A stretch of DNA of 64,000 bases, taken from contig NC_044978.1 of assembly GCF_008728515.1 (NCBI RefSeq), positions 150,290,441-150,354,440 of the forward strand, written 5' to 3'. Source of the stretch: Papio anubis. Lineage: Eukaryota > Chordata > Mammalia > Primates > Cercopithecidae. Positions 33,710-46,279 of the stretch are shown piece by piece. How positions within the stretch are numbered: the stretch's first letter is position 1; each line of letters opens with the position of its first letter. The notes under the pieces were generated by a model. That model was given only the letters and a program-made list of their open reading frames with translations, had not been told where the DNA came from and made no database searches. A program made the position numbers and the translations under genes.

Positions 33710-36639
33710 AAAAGCTGTTTTCTGTTTTAGCATTTTTTTTTTTTCTAGTTTGCTTGTACATTTGAATGTGAAGACAATTCGTTCCCTAGGGTGAGGAGAA
33801 GGTAGTCTATATAGCTGACAGAATCTCACTGCTGGTTTTCTCCATCACCTGTAACCTTTTCTGGTTTGATTGACATGAGGAGGAAAACTACTCAGAAGCG
33901 AGACAGGCTTCCATGCCATAAGACTGTTGTTGGTGATACCATTATTTTCATTTGACATAATTTCTAGTAACTGTGTCAAACTGGATTCTTTTTCCCTCTT
34001 TCTCTCAGTTTGTTCTTTTAAAGCTCATCTGAACTGCAGTGAAGAGATGAGGACCTCTCACGTTTTTAGTTATTGATGCAATGAAAATAATGAAGCTTGG
34101 TTTGAAATTGAGATTAAAGAGTTCATATAAAAATGAGATATTGCAAATCATTTAGCTTAATATTAAAAAGTTTAAGTTGTTATTTTCTTTGACATTTCAT
34201 CCATTTGTTGTCTAGATGGTTGGTTTCATTTTGGCAAAAAACAGAAACACTGGATTCGGTGTTTCCTAAAAGGAGGCATGGTTTCTGTTGTAACTCTTCT
34301 AGCAAAAGGGATGCATAGGTGTGGCCATAGCCGCTATCGTGGCTGCGTGACCCAGTGTTAACAGCTGTATGAACTGAGCACAGTTCTTTTAATGTTTAAA
34401 TGGGCACTTGAGGAGCATGTGGCTGGGCCTGTGGGAGGTAGTGTGCAGAGTTACACATTCCCTAGGTTTCTTCCACTTTCCTTGAGGCCGCCAATCATGT
34501 CTCTATAAGGACTTCTTCATTATATCACAGAAAATGGCATGATCCAAACAACCCTGATATTTTATCCCCTGTAAAGAAATCTGACTCACCCCCGTTTTCA
34601 CCCAGCTGTGGCAGAATTGCCCTGTGATCGTTTCATTGTCTCAAAATGGTAGATAAATGACAAACTTGACCTAGATATCTGTGTGTTACAGGCTCAAGGG
34701 ATGCTTTAAAATTTCTTTCCTTAAGGAAAATTTTATACTCTGAAAAACACAGGCATTGTGAGCATTGTTGTCATTTGAGTATTTTTTTTTTATTGTCTTT
34801 ATCTTGTACTGTTGCAAGACAAATACAAAAATCAGTGCTACAATGTTAAAAATTACAAGATTTTCCTTGGGATCTCAGATTTTAAATGAGCCCTTAGATA
34901 AACTACAACTTTCTATGGTTATAGTGACATAGTATTTTGCTTGTTAAGTATATTTTGATCACCTCTGGGGAATTATGTTTTTATATTATTCTACCAGAAA
35001 TATTTGCTTGTTAAATATATCGTTATAGGTGTGTAGGTTATTTATTAAGGAATTGTCTTCTCTTTAACAGGATCTATTGGAAAGATAATCTTTTTTTGAT
35101 CCCTGTTTCTTTCAGTACAGTGCTACTTGACTTATTTCTAGTGACAAAATGGGTTACTGTTAACATTTTCCTCAACAAATAGTTAATTATCTCACTAGAG
35201 GGATATTGTTATAAGTTCCTTTAATTCTTATGCAAACTACAATTTGGAAACAGATCACGTAGGGGATAAACTGTAAATGTTTTTAGGCATTCGAATTCCT
35301 GCTGTCTGGTCTCAGCCACTACAGACTTAGAGGAGAGGGGTTTTTACACTGTCCCCAAAGATGCCGTGCCCTTTCCGACCTCCTTAGGTTGGCTGACAAT
35401 GGAAAGATGTTATCTTCCTCTTTTGAGTTTCTAGAGCACTTATTGGTCTAGTTTTGGCCTTGTATTGCCATTTTAACCTACTTGCGTTTGTAGGGTTTGC
35501 TTTGTTAAGCCAATCATGTCATGTGTCTCTGCCTAATGATCTTTTTAAACAGTGACTGAGTATATACACTATGGGAAACTGGAGCATGTCTTTTCCTACA
35601 TGTTCCCCTTGTGTTTTTGTTCTTCCATCTGAGACTCCCTAGCCATTGCCATCCATCAACATTCTCTGCAAACATCAGACCCATCTTGTTACTCACCTCC
35701 ATGAGTCTTTTCTTTATTTTCTCCAACGTATGACATTTGAAAAACAATATGCAGGAAAATTCAGAAGGAAAACAAACTGAAACTAGGGAGGCAAATCCGG
35801 AGACTGTTGCACTAAGCCAGGTGTTAATTTATTAGCATGTAGACTAATGTATAGGCTCAGTGGAGGCTCAGCGGAAGTGATAAGAAATGAATTTCAAGAA
35901 ATATTAAAAATGAGCCATTCAGAAAATATTTCTATAGTATTAGCTACATGAAAGGTGGTGAGGAACATAGATAAATGACCTGAAGCCAATTTGGGGAGAC
36001 TATATTAATCAAATGATCACACGGGTAAATATAAAGTCACCGTTTAAATTACAATGAATAATTTTTATAAAGGAAAAATTCAGGTTGCTATTAGCTTAAA
36101 TTCGGGTTATCTATGAGGATGAAGGGCCTGAGAGATTGTGCTGGTCAGAGAGGCTTTCTTCAGGAGAATATATTTATGCTGAAATATGAAGGAGGAGGAG
36201 GCAGTAAGTATGTGCAGATGGGTGTGAAAACAATTCCTTGCAGAGCAAACAGTGTATGCAAAGGCACTGGCTTGGGTAGAAATGTGATATATTCAGGAAA
36301 CCTCAAGAAAACCAATGTGACAGTAATTCAGAGTTGGTGAGTGATGGGGAGGAAGTTGATTCTAGATGTGGGGAGAATGCAAGTTATGTGGGTGCAAAGG
36401 AAGCAGCAAAGGTCAAAGATGACTTCATTCTATTTCAGATGGACTAGAAGAGTTGATATTTTAATGGACATGTATAAAGAGAGCGTAAGTCTTCAGGTGA
36501 AAGTAAATTCAGTTTTAAAGTTTGTGGTACGTATGAGATAGTTACATAAACTATTGATTACTTGAAATATGGCAGTGAAATTGAGTGAAATGAATAGATA
36601 AGAAAGGAAGAGAGAAATTTTAGATTACTCTGAATAAAG

Positions 36640-37105
36640 TTGGTAGAGCTGGAAGACATTATATTAAGTGAAATAAGCCAGGAACAGAAAGTTAAACGGT
36701 ATATATTCTCACTCATGAGGAAGCCTTTTTCAAAGTGAATCTTACCAAAGTAAAAAGTAGTACAGAGGATACTAGAGGCTGTGAAGGGTAGGAAGAAGGA
36801 GGGCATAGGGAGAGATTTGTTAAAGGTCAGGAACTTACAGCTAGGGAGGAGGAATAAGTCCTAGTGTTCTATAACAGTGTAGGATAACTGCAGTTAACAC
36901 TAATTTAATATAGTTTAAAATAGCCAGAAGGAGGATATGGAATGTTTCCAACACTGAGAGATGATGAATATTTGAGATGGTGGATATGCCCATTACCTGA
37001 TCTGATCGTTACATTTTATATGTATCACGACATCACTGTATCATAACATCACTATGTATCCCATAAATATGAACAATTATTATGTGTGAATTTAAACAAT
37101 TAAAA
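36640..37105 (+). repeat. Old L1M 3' UTR, sense
   Basis: TTAAGTGAAATAAGCCAGGA, CTAGAGGCTGTGAAGGGTAG, TTGAGATGGTGGATATGCCC and ATGTATCCCATAAATATGA appear in order. Diverged. Confidence 0.72.
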
Positions 37106-37689
37106 AAAATAGTGGAAAGGGATTTTTATAGGGAGAGAAGATAAAGTAAAAAGGAGAAGAAATAAGTTGTTTACTAAGTACTTATTTCTTGACATCCTTC
37201 TCTCTTTTCTGTATAAGGTTGCCCATTCATCTTCCTGAATCATAGCTCATATACCATACTCAGTTTTGGCTGCGTGGGAGGACATAGGAGAGCCTTCATT
37301 GCATTTGTATTTAAGGTTACATTAAAGAATGGATAGGATTTTGATGGATAAATAAAGGCAGGGATGGGAGACTGTAACAGAGCTAGTGAAGGAGAAGAAA
37401 CTTAAAAAAATACTCAGAGATAATGCCATGATGATATTGTGTATCTCCTTAAATAGCAGAAGAGGATATCCTTCCGGTAGAATTCCATGATGCTAATGAT
37501 GACTGTCCCTTACCAATTGCTAAGGCAGGAGCTTATGGCTAGGAGAAATATTAAACTTAATACTTGCTTCCTGCATGGAATGGTTTGCTTTTTTTCCGAA
37601 ACAGTTATATCTGGGACCTGCTCAAAAGTGTGGGTTCCAAGGATAATGCTGTGGAAGGGAAGAGAAAAAGAAATGCCTTAAGGATGTAT

Positions 37690-38045
37690 CCAAACTCTTC
37701 TGATATTCCAGACCTTCTACAATGTGGCTTGGTATACGTTATCAGTCTCCTGTCTTTTGACTCTACGTTGTTGTCCTCTTATTTCTCTGCTTTACGCCTC
37801 CATTATTCGGTCTTTTTGACCAGAATGCCTCCCACACACTTGTCTATCTGCTTAAAATTAAGGTTTTTTTAAAAGTCAGGTTTAAATACCACCATGTTTG
37901 TAAAGATATCCCTCACAGCCTTTAAGCAGAATTGAGATTTTCCATCTTTGTACTTTTATATCCCTTAGTTTTTACTCAGTTTTAAACTCTTCTCTCATTG
38001 CATTAGCTGGCTTTTCATTTTGAGGCTCCTTGAAAGTATAAACAC
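37690..38045 (+). repeat. L2-like fragment
   Basis: ACAATGTGGCTTGGTATAC, ACCAGAATGCCTCCCACACA, GTTTAAATACCACCATG and TTTTGAGGCTCCTTGAAAG follow the L2 3' half on the + strand. Confidence 0.55.
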
Positions 38046-38788
38046 TCTAAATTTTCTTTCCAACACGAGACCCAGAAAATATCAAGAGTTGAAATTGTGC
38101 AGTAGTTATCACGACATGATTTTAGAGGGTCCAGGAAAATGAAGATGGATAAAAAGTTATCAAAGTCCTAAGAATGGCCTTTTTTTAAAAACAAAATTTG
38201 TAATACTTATATGCTGTTTGGAAGCAGATAAATCTGTCTTTTTTATTCTTTATTTGTTGGAGAGTAAACATTAAAATGATTCATTGTGAGGTTGAGATGC
38301 TCATCGTCAGAGCTTTGAGTAACATGGTTAATTTAGAAAACCCAGTATGTGTTTAAGGTATATTTTGGTTCCGAATATGTAACAGACTTGTTTTAAAATG
38401 GTTCAGTTACAGTACCTGTTGTGGCCAGCAGATGCCTGCAAACACCATAAAATCATATTGAGCAGATGGTTTTAAAGAACATGCTGCTGGTTTTTGGAAC
38501 TCGGTATTGCTAGTCTAGTAGGATTGCTTGTATTTGATTCTTTCTCTTTTAATTCCAGATGAAGAGAAAGTTGAAAAGACATCTCACTTCAAAGAAGGGG
38601 ACATTTAATAGTTTCTTTTCTTGGGTATTACTTGAGAGTATGAGTGGACGTATTACCTGTATGTCATTTAAAAAATTTGGATTGAAATTATAAAAGAGAA
38701 GCAGTTGTAAATAGCGTGCCATTCCTTTTTGATAAGATCAAGAGAATTTCATTTTCATATGTCTTCTTTTTTTTTCTAACCAATACAG

Positions 38789-38909
38789 GAGATGTATTCA
38801 AAAGGAATAATTCCCCTTTCTGCTATATCAACAGTACGAGTTCAAGGAGACAACAAATTTGAAGTTGTTACAACACAAAGAACTTTTGTTTTTAGAGTAG
38901 AAAAAGAAG
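38789..38909 (+). CDS. ARAP2: ARAP2 exon: PH domain 1, middle strands, 121 nt
   Basis: Acceptor CTAACCAATACAG; donor GAAG|GTAAGA, close to ideal. Forty codons plus one base read EMYSKGIIPLSAISTVRVQG, then a segment ending TFVFRVEKE. This gives PH strands 4 to 7: the GIIPL strand, the ISTVRV strand, KFEVVT and TFVFRV. The length and hydrophobic alternation fit a PH domain with no insertion. The last G joins AG in the next exon to make Glu. Introns of 5,961 and 9,352 bp flank it. No frame damage was seen. Confidence 0.96.
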
Positions 38910-39311
38910 GTAAGATTATTTTTTATCCCCATGAAATACTTACATTAATTTATGAGTAATCATATTAATAAATCAGTTAGACTAGGAATGTCAAGAAACC
39001 TTTAAATATATTACTTTTTGATAACTTACATTTTAAAATTAATTTTTCAAATGCATAATGTTAAAACATAAATAAGTTGACAAGTTATTTGTTTTCTCTT
39101 TCATCAACAAATATTTAGTGAGAAGCTATTGTGTGCTGAGGACTCATACGTTCTGGGTATACAGTTGTGAAAAAAAAGTGGACAAAATTCTCTGCTTTCA
39201 TAGAGCTAGCCTTTGAGATGTTGCAAATAATGCAAAATGGTTATTTGATACGCAAAAACAATTTTTCTAACTATTAGTTGGTTTTATGGACATTTATGGC
39301 AGGCTTTAGCT

Positions 39312-39845
39312 CAGTGACTCCCAACCTTTTTTGCACCAGGGACTGGTTTCGTGGAAGACAGCTTTTCCGTGAACTGGTTGTGGCGAGATGGTTCCTGGAC
39401 AATTGAAGCACATTAGATTTATTGTGTGTTTTAATTCTATTATTTTTACATTGTATATAACGAAATAATTATACAACTCACCATAATGTAGAATCAGTGG
39501 GATCCCTGAGCTTGTTTTCTTGCAACTAGATGGCCCCGTCTAGGGGTGATGGGAGACAGTGACAGATCATCAGGCATTTCAGGCATTAGACTCTCATAAG
39601 GAGCACGCAGCCTAGATTCCCTGCACGCATATTTTACGGTAGAGTTTGTACTCCTGTGAGAATCTAATGCCCCCGGTGATCTGACAGGAGGTGGAGCTCA
39701 GACAGTAATGCCAGTGGTGGGGAGTGGCTGTAGATGCAGATGAAGCTTCCCTGGCTTGCCTGCTGCTCACCTCCTGCTGTGTGGCCCTGTTCCTAACAGA
39801 CCATGTAATGGTACCAGTCCATGGCCTGGGGTTTGGGGACCCCTG
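39312..39845. mobile_element. MER1-type hAT DNA transposon with perfect 8-bp duplication
   Basis: The element begins CAGTGACTCCCAACCTTTTT and ends GGTTTGGGGACCCCTG, matching inverted MER1-group ends. CTTTAGCT is present on both sides (39304-39311 and 39846-39853), the 8-bp duplication expected of hAT elements. At 534 bp it is near the full length I recall for MER1A. Non-autonomous, no coding potential. Confidence 0.85.
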
Positions 39846-40280
39846 CTTTAGCTGACTGCACAGGCACAGTAATCATTTTATTGTAAATTTAGGAGCATCT
39901 TTTATATTTCTTGAATTCTTTTCATCTACATAATCTATGGGACACTTGATGGTAAAAGCTGATCCCAAAGATGGCACATGTTTTCTGGATTGAGTTTAAA
40001 TGTGTATAGAGAAATCTTTTCTGAATTTTGTTTGAATAAGGGTGGGGGAGGAGCCAGAGAAGTTAAAAGTTCTCTGTTATGTATTTTATTTGATTATCGT
40101 AATATGTCATTACTATAAATTTACTAGTTTTAGTAATTTAGATAATACCATCTCATTAAGAATTATGATTTTAACTTATAGACAACTTTTATTTAGGAAT
40201 AGATATATAATTCAACCTGATTTTTAGAAGTACTTCTTTGTGCTTTAATTATTTGAATAATAATGGTATAGGAAATTGAC

Positions 40281-40357
40281 TGAATATCTGATATGTGCCA
40301 GACACTTTGCTAATTCTTCATTTTCACAACAGTCTTATAATGTAGGTAGTATTACAA
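40281..40357 (-). repeat. MIR, left part (split by an Alu)
   Basis: GAATATCTGATATGTGCCAG, CACTTTGCTAATTCTTC and TCACAACAGTCTTATAATG are the reversed-MIR core. It continues after the Alu at 40662-40700 with TATTTTTACAGATTAGAG. Confidence 0.65.
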
Positions 40358-40367
40358 TTATTATCCT

Positions 40368-40661
40368 TTATTTTTTTGAGACAGAATTTCACTCTTGTTG
40401 CCCAGGCTTGAGTGCAATGGTACAATCTCGGCTCACTGCAACCTCTGCCTCGCGGGTTCGAGCGATTGGTTCAGCCTCCCAAGTATCTGGGACTACAGGC
40501 ATGCATCACCACGCCCAGTTAATATTTTTTTTTTTTTATTTAGTAGAGACGGGGTTTCACCATGTTGGTCAGGTTGGTCTCGAATTCCAGACCTCAGGAG
40601 ATCGGACCGCCTCGGCCTCCCAAAGTGCTGGGATTACAGGCATGAGCCATTGTGCCTGGCC
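40368..40661 (-). mobile_element. Alu, antisense, inserted in a MIR
   Basis: TTTTTTTGAGACAGAATTTC to GCCATTGTGCCTGGCC. ATTATTATCCT flanks it at 40357-40367 and 40662-40672, an exact 11-bp target duplication made from MIR sequence. Confidence 0.94.
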
Positions 40662-41112
40662 ATTATTATCCTATTTTTACAGATTAGAGTGTTGGAAATG
40701 ACTACAGTGTTAACTATTATGGGGCAACATTTTCTTTATTTTAAACTGCTAGATTCCTGGCATGTATGTCAGTGCATAGCACATAAAAAGCAGTCAGTAA
40801 ATATTATATACCACTAAAACATTTCCATTGTTTCTTGGGGTACTCAGTAAATGGGTACATTCCAGCAGGCCTTCACACTGGAGCAGCGTGGTTCAAACTG
40901 TGGATTACTGAGATCAACTTAGTGGTTTATGATGTCACCAGAAACACTCTCCCTCAATAAAAAGACAAACCCTAAACGGAAAATAATAAATATCAAAGTG
41001 CATTGCCTACAGTAGGTGTTATGTTGTGAAACATATCTATCTATGTACATAGTGTATAGATGTAGCATTAAAAAAAAGTTTCTTTCTTGGTTTTTAACAA
41101 TAATATTGAACT

Positions 41113-41340
41113 AAAGCTAGAGTCCCAGAGTAGGGGTCAGCAAACTGATCTGCAGCCTTAATCTGGCTCAGTGCCTGCTTGTAAATGAAGTCTTGTTAGA
41201 TAACAACCACTGTCATTCATTCATTTCTCATTCATTCTCACTCAGTGGTATCACTGAGTAGTTGTGGCACAGACTGCGGCCAGTAAAGCCTAAAATGTTT
41301 ACTATTTGATTTTTCAAAGAAAAGGTTTGCAAACCCCTGC
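41113..41340. repeat. hAT-like non-autonomous element
   Basis: Starts GGGGTCAGCAAACTGATCTG and ends AAGGTTTGCAAACCCCTGCC, forming short inverted ends (GGGGT.AGCAAAC / GTTTGCAAACCCCT). The middle carries CATTCATTCATTTCTCATTC. Same family as the fragment at 17489. Confidence 0.65.
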
Positions 41341-42047
41341 CCTCAAGCATTTTACCTAGAATTACCTGTATGTATGAGGAGCCACTTTTTGTGAATTACT
41401 GTCTGAAATTCAGAAAATTTTCCACAGTTGTGATACTTGATATGGGACTTCCATTTGAAATCACAGTTTTTCTCTTACTGTATTTCTTGAAGAACGTGGC
41501 ATTGCTTCTCTTGAATGACTATCCTGGCAGTCTTTTCTTATGGTTTGGTTTCCACCACCATGAAAGTTAGCTGCCTGTTTCTTTGAGGTGCTTATCACCT
41601 TTCTCTTGGCCTCTCCAAATAAATTTCACATTGCTACATAGCCTGCATTTTAAGATAGACATACTAAATAAAGCTTCCAACTTGTATGAAAATCTGTTTA
41701 GCCATATTTACTAAGTTAAACAGACACGTTTTATTTAAGTAGAGTGTACCAACCCACACATGTTTAAAAGTTGCGTGTTCACAATTGACAGATAAATCCT
41801 TCTGTGGTGTATAGTTCATCTTTGTTATATAAACTTAGGACAGTATAAAAATTTCATGAACTTCAGTATAAATTTATTGTTTTAAAAATCAGTTGTAGGT
41901 CTTTAATTTTTGAAACCATAGACATATTGCTTCAGTGAAAACAGACTGTATACACATGGAATTAGTGAATGAGTTATTTTGATTGAAAGTTATTTTTACA
42001 TAGTAACAACTCACAATTTTAAAGATAAATATGTGTAGCGGTGTGTG

Positions 42048-42076
42048 TACATATATATATATGTATATGTATATGT
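42048..42076. repeat. TA/TG microsatellite-like tract
   Basis: TACATATATATATATGTATA-type alternation; potentially variable in length. Confidence 0.75.
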
Positions 42077-43289
42077 TTATGTATCTGTATGTTTAGTATG
42101 GAACTTTCAACAGTATACTAAATATGTTTTATTAAGTGATTTTTTTTCCTTCCGTGTATACGAATGATTGATTATTTTTATTTTTTGGGAATTGGTAGAT
42201 CAACTATAGTGGCTTAAGGACTTTGACTTAATGAACTTTAAGCTAAATTAAAGTCTATTTTGATTGAGGGAAGAAGCAAAATCAAAGTTTAGAACAAAAA
42301 GGAAAAAGTTTTGTCATCTTAACAGATATGAATTCTTTATTTTTGGTGAAAAGGCTTTGACCTATCTACAATAGCTATTCTTTGTCTTCCCTGACCAGTG
42401 TTATTATTTCTAAACTGCTGCATCACCCCCTGGTGTTACTAAGACAGGATTATAGTTTGGAATCTTTTCCTCGCAAGTTTTCTAAGGCTTCTATTCCCCT
42501 CCCCCCTGTTTCCTAATGAAATATTGTTCTTCTCTTAGTTTCAAGTGAATTTTATTGAAATAATAACATTTAAAAAGAACACTTCCCCAAGTACAAAATT
42601 TGGTCTGACTGCTGTTGTTCTGAAGCAGAGTCACTGGAATTGGTCTGTGGGTCATAACAGCTATTGATCTCTCCAATCAGTCTGTATTCCTTTGCACCTG
42701 TAGTCACACATGGAGATATGATACTTCAAAACACTCGTGATGTTTTGAGTGCACAGTTCTCATGGTTAGAAGAGAGCTTAAGAATTTTGAGTGGGCGTTC
42801 CCTTTCCAAGGCCATTTTCAGAACTGGCACTCACCTGCAGGCCCTATGCTTCTGTCCACCTTAGCAGATTCTAGATCCTGTGGCTGTCTCTCAATTCTGC
42901 TTTTAGACAACATCATACAGCCATCCAATGGCAGCTCTGATACTGATATGGAAAAGTCTTTGTTTTAATTTAAAAATTTTTTAGAAGAACATATAAATGC
43001 CCTCCTTAGTTGTTTTTGGCAAGCAGACTCTTACCTCTTTTGAAATCGTCAACGTTTTTATAAGCAAGGCATGAAACATTTATTATCCCTTTACTTACTC
43101 ACCCTCCTTAATCTCATTAATGATGATTTGCTAAGTGTTTCCTTTGAAGACTTCATGATATTCTGGAAGTTTCTGACATAATGTATTTTAGGAACTTGCT
43201 AGGACTCCAAATTCTGTTTAAAATATTCAATTGTGGGGCCCCAAGTCTGGTTTTGAAGGCGATCTCTTGGTTTTAGGGTGACTGATGTC

Positions 43290-43729
43290 AAATATGTATC
43301 TCCATCTCTGACCTCTTCTTGTACTCCACGGTCATATCCAGCAGCCTACTTGACATGTCAACATGGCTGCCTAGTAGCACCTCACACTTAATGTATCAAA
43401 ATTCCCATTTCCACCTGCTCAACCAGACTTTCTCCCTTGTAATCTTCCTCATCTCAGCAAATAGAAGCCTCAGGTGCTTAGGCCATGAAGTGTGGAGTTA
43501 TTCTTGAATCTTTTTCTTCTCACTTCACATCTAGTCCATCAGCAAATCTTGTCAGTTTGACTTTGAAAGTGTGTTTAGATGCTGACCAATTCTCAACAAC
43601 TCCACTGCTATCAGAATTGTTTTAATCATCTCTCATGATCAACTGTTGTCATATTTTTCCTGTACTTGTCAGAGCAGTTATTCAGTAAGGAAGTCAAATC
43701 ATGTCAGTTCACTTTACATGCTCCATGGA
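43290..43729 (+). repeat. L2, left part (split by an Alu)
   Basis: CATGTCAACATGGCTGCCTA, TGCTCAACCAGACTTTCTCC, AATCTTCCTCATCTCAGCAA and AGTCCATCAGCAAATCTTGT follow the L2 3' part. It resumes after the Alu at 44065. Confidence 0.7.
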
Positions 43730-43740
43730 TTCTGCATCTT

Positions 43741-44053
43741 TTTTTTTTTTTTTTTTTTTCCTCCTTTTGAAATGGAGTCTCGCTCTGTCACACAAGCTGG
43801 AGTGCAGTGGTGCGATTGCGGCTCACTGCAATGTCCACTTCCCAGGTTCAAGTGATTCTTCTACCTCAGCCTCCTAAGTAGCTGAGACTACAGGTGTGTG
43901 CCACCACGCCCAGCTAATTTTTTGTATTTTTAGTAGAGATAAGGTTTTCACCATGTTAGCCAGGATGGTCTCCATCACCTGACCTTGTGATCTGCCTGCC
44001 TTGGCCTTCCAAAGTTCTGGGATTACAGGAGTGAGCCACCGCACCCAGCCGGT
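43741..44053 (-). mobile_element. Alu, antisense, inserted in L2
   Basis: T-run, then GAAATGGAGTCTCGCTCTGT to GCCACCGCACCCAGCC. TTCTGCATCTT flanks it at 43730-43740 and 44054-44064, an exact 11-bp target duplication. Confidence 0.94.
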
Positions 44054-44064
44054 TTCTGCATCTT

Positions 44065-44585
44065 ACTGAGAGTAAGAAGTACTTGTGATGTCCAAAAACC
44101 CCTGCATGATCTGGCCTTGGTCTTTCTGTCCTATCTTTTTCTGTTCCCTTTCTCCTGTACTATGGTTGGTTCACCTACAGAGGCCTTTTGTTCCTTGAAT
44201 ACACCAAATCTGCTGTTGTCTCAGGGCCTTGTTACTTGTTCACCTTATCCTGGAATGCTCTTCCTCTGCCTGCTCCTCAGCTGGGACCTGCTTCTTTACT
44301 TCCTCTTCCTTTAGGTTTTTGGTTAACCATCCCCTTCTTCTGAGGCTTTTTATGTATCCTGTACAAAATAGCACTCCCTGGGGCCCTCATCTTGTGTATG
44401 TTACCAATTGCACTTGCCACTTTGTAATGTATGTTTAAGTTTGTATGGCCTTCCTCCTTTCACTAGCGTGTAAACTTCCCGGAGAGTAAGGTCATGGTCA
44501 GTCTTGTTCACTGTTCCATTCCTGGTATTCAGAATAGGTTTTGGAACATAGTAGGCTTAGTGAGTATTTGTACGAGTGAGTGGCT
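44065..44585 (+). repeat. L2, right part including 3' end
   Basis: CATGATCTGGCCTTGGTCTT, TCAGGGCCTTGTTACTTGTT, TGGAATGCTCTTCCTCTGCC, CGTGTAAACTTCCCGGAGAG and AACATAGTAGGCTTAGTGAG complete the L2 tail in order. Open frames crossing it are not genes. Confidence 0.78.
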
Positions 44586-45019
44586 ATCAATTTGAAGAAC
44601 AATCCTTATGTGCATGCACTACTTCCTTCTCTGATATTGATCAGGAATTTCATTGAGGGAACTTTAGTTAGATCATACTATCATATCAAAAGTAAAGGTC
44701 CAGCTAAACTTTATTAGATAATGTTGTTGATGTTTTGCATGGCCCTTATGTAGTAATCTCTAGTGTAACCAATCCCTTGTTACTAAGGAGTATGCCTACT
44801 GCTAAACCCAGTAGTCCAGAGAATATTGTCTCGATTTTTCTTAAACCTCTTTTTTTATTATTATTGTTCTTATACTCTAAGCTGCCGTTCCTGAAACCAT
44901 CAAGAACTGATTTGAGGTTTTAGGAATTTGCTATTGTATTTTATTTACATTCTAGCATAATCACAAAAAAAATGGCAATTTCAACACTTATTCTTTGTGT
45001 TCTCCACTCCCTTTCTTTT

Positions 45020-45160
45020 TGTCCAGCCTGGAATGCTATTCTTAGAGCCAAGCCATATCTAGGTCAGAGCTTGTTTCCTGGAGAAATAGTGCTTAGCACA
45101 GTGCTAAGATCAAGATAGACACTCAATAGATATTTGTTATTGGAAAGAATAAAAAGTATC
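45020..45160 (+). repeat. L2 3' tail fragment
   Basis: GTGCTTAGCACAGTGCTAAG and ACACTCAATAGATATTTGTT are the typical L2 3' end. Confidence 0.6.
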
Positions 45161-45970
45161 TTGGTTTGAAGAACAAGCAAAAGCTAGCACAGTATCTGAC
45201 TTTGCCCTAGACTCTTGTCCAGCAGGAAATCATTATTTGGTTTGGAATGTTGTGACTTATGAAAGCATATTCCCCCATATCTCAGGATGCACACATTGTA
45301 TGGCCGAATACAGATGATACTTGTAATCTATTTTATTGTGTTTGGATTATCTGTTCCATTGTTTCTTTCCATTGGCATGGGTAATTCAGAATAAACTGAA
45401 TGTTACTATTAATTCCTGTTCTTCGTCATGATTGTTTACTTCCTTTTAGTAACTGAGGCCCTCAGGAGCTAGATAATTCTTCTAGGCTACGTGTTGAGAT
45501 GCAGCCAAAGTAAGCTTAATTCCAACAGGTGCAATTGCCAGTTTTAAATTAATTCCTGAGAAACTGAAATATATGCTAGCAGTAATCTAAAAGCCATAGA
45601 CACTTAGGCCCAACTCATTAAATTATGACCTACGTTTCAAACACAGTGGTTTATATGGATTAGCACAAATAAAGAAACAAACAACCATTATGTACCATTT
45701 ACTCGGCAGGAATATCTTGTGTGAAACTAATGATCACAAGTAATAACCAAGTTAAATGGAAGGTCTGTTGCTGTAACTGAAAATGTAATAAATTATTGTA
45801 GTGCAATCTGGATCTGTTTATGCAGATGGAAAAATGTAGAATAGCTGCTGCATATTGACATTGACTTAGCTACTTGAATATTTTAATGTCTTTTAGTTTA
45901 GGATGTATAACAATACTAGGGACATTTGATAAATATTTCATCCTGATATATTGCAACAAGCAGGAATTCC

Positions 45971-46279
45971 TTTTTTTTTTTTTTTTTTTTTGAGACGAAG
46001 TTTCACTCTTGTTGCCCAGGCTGGAGTGCAGTGGCATGATCTGGGCTTACTGCGATCTTAGTCTCCCGGGCTCAAGCGATTCTCATGCCTCAGCGTCCCG
46101 AGTTGCTTGGCTTACAGGCACCTGCCACCATGCCCAGCTAATTTTCTGTGTGTGTTGTTAGTATAGACTGGGTTTCACCATGTTGGCCAGACTGGTCTTG
46201 AGCTTCTGACCTCAAATAATCCTCCCCTCTTGGCTTCCCAGAGTGCTGGGATTACAGGTGTGGGACACCACACCCAGCT
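45971..46279 (-). mobile_element. Alu, antisense
   Basis: T-run of about 21, GAGACGAAGTTTCACTCTTG to ACACCACACCCAGC. AAGCAGGAATTCC before and AAGCACCAATTCC after may be a worn target duplication. Confidence 0.92.

Larger units (their letters stand above)
32828..38788 (+). other. ARAP2: ARAP2 intron, 5,961 bp
   Basis: Intron within PH1. It contains one antisense Alu (33414-33709), an old L1M tail (36640-37105) and an L2 stretch (37690-38045). 36110-36440 resembles an old unresolved repeat with a weakly open frame. I see no further structure in 33720-36100 or 38050-38780 apart from short T-runs. Confidence 0.88.

Noticed and set aside
40276..40817. Overlapping 140-codon open frames
   Set aside because: They are translations of the antisense Alu at 40368-40661 with MIR flanks; similar Alu-derived peptides appear at 8388, 21423, 22803, 26890, 43646 and 55983.
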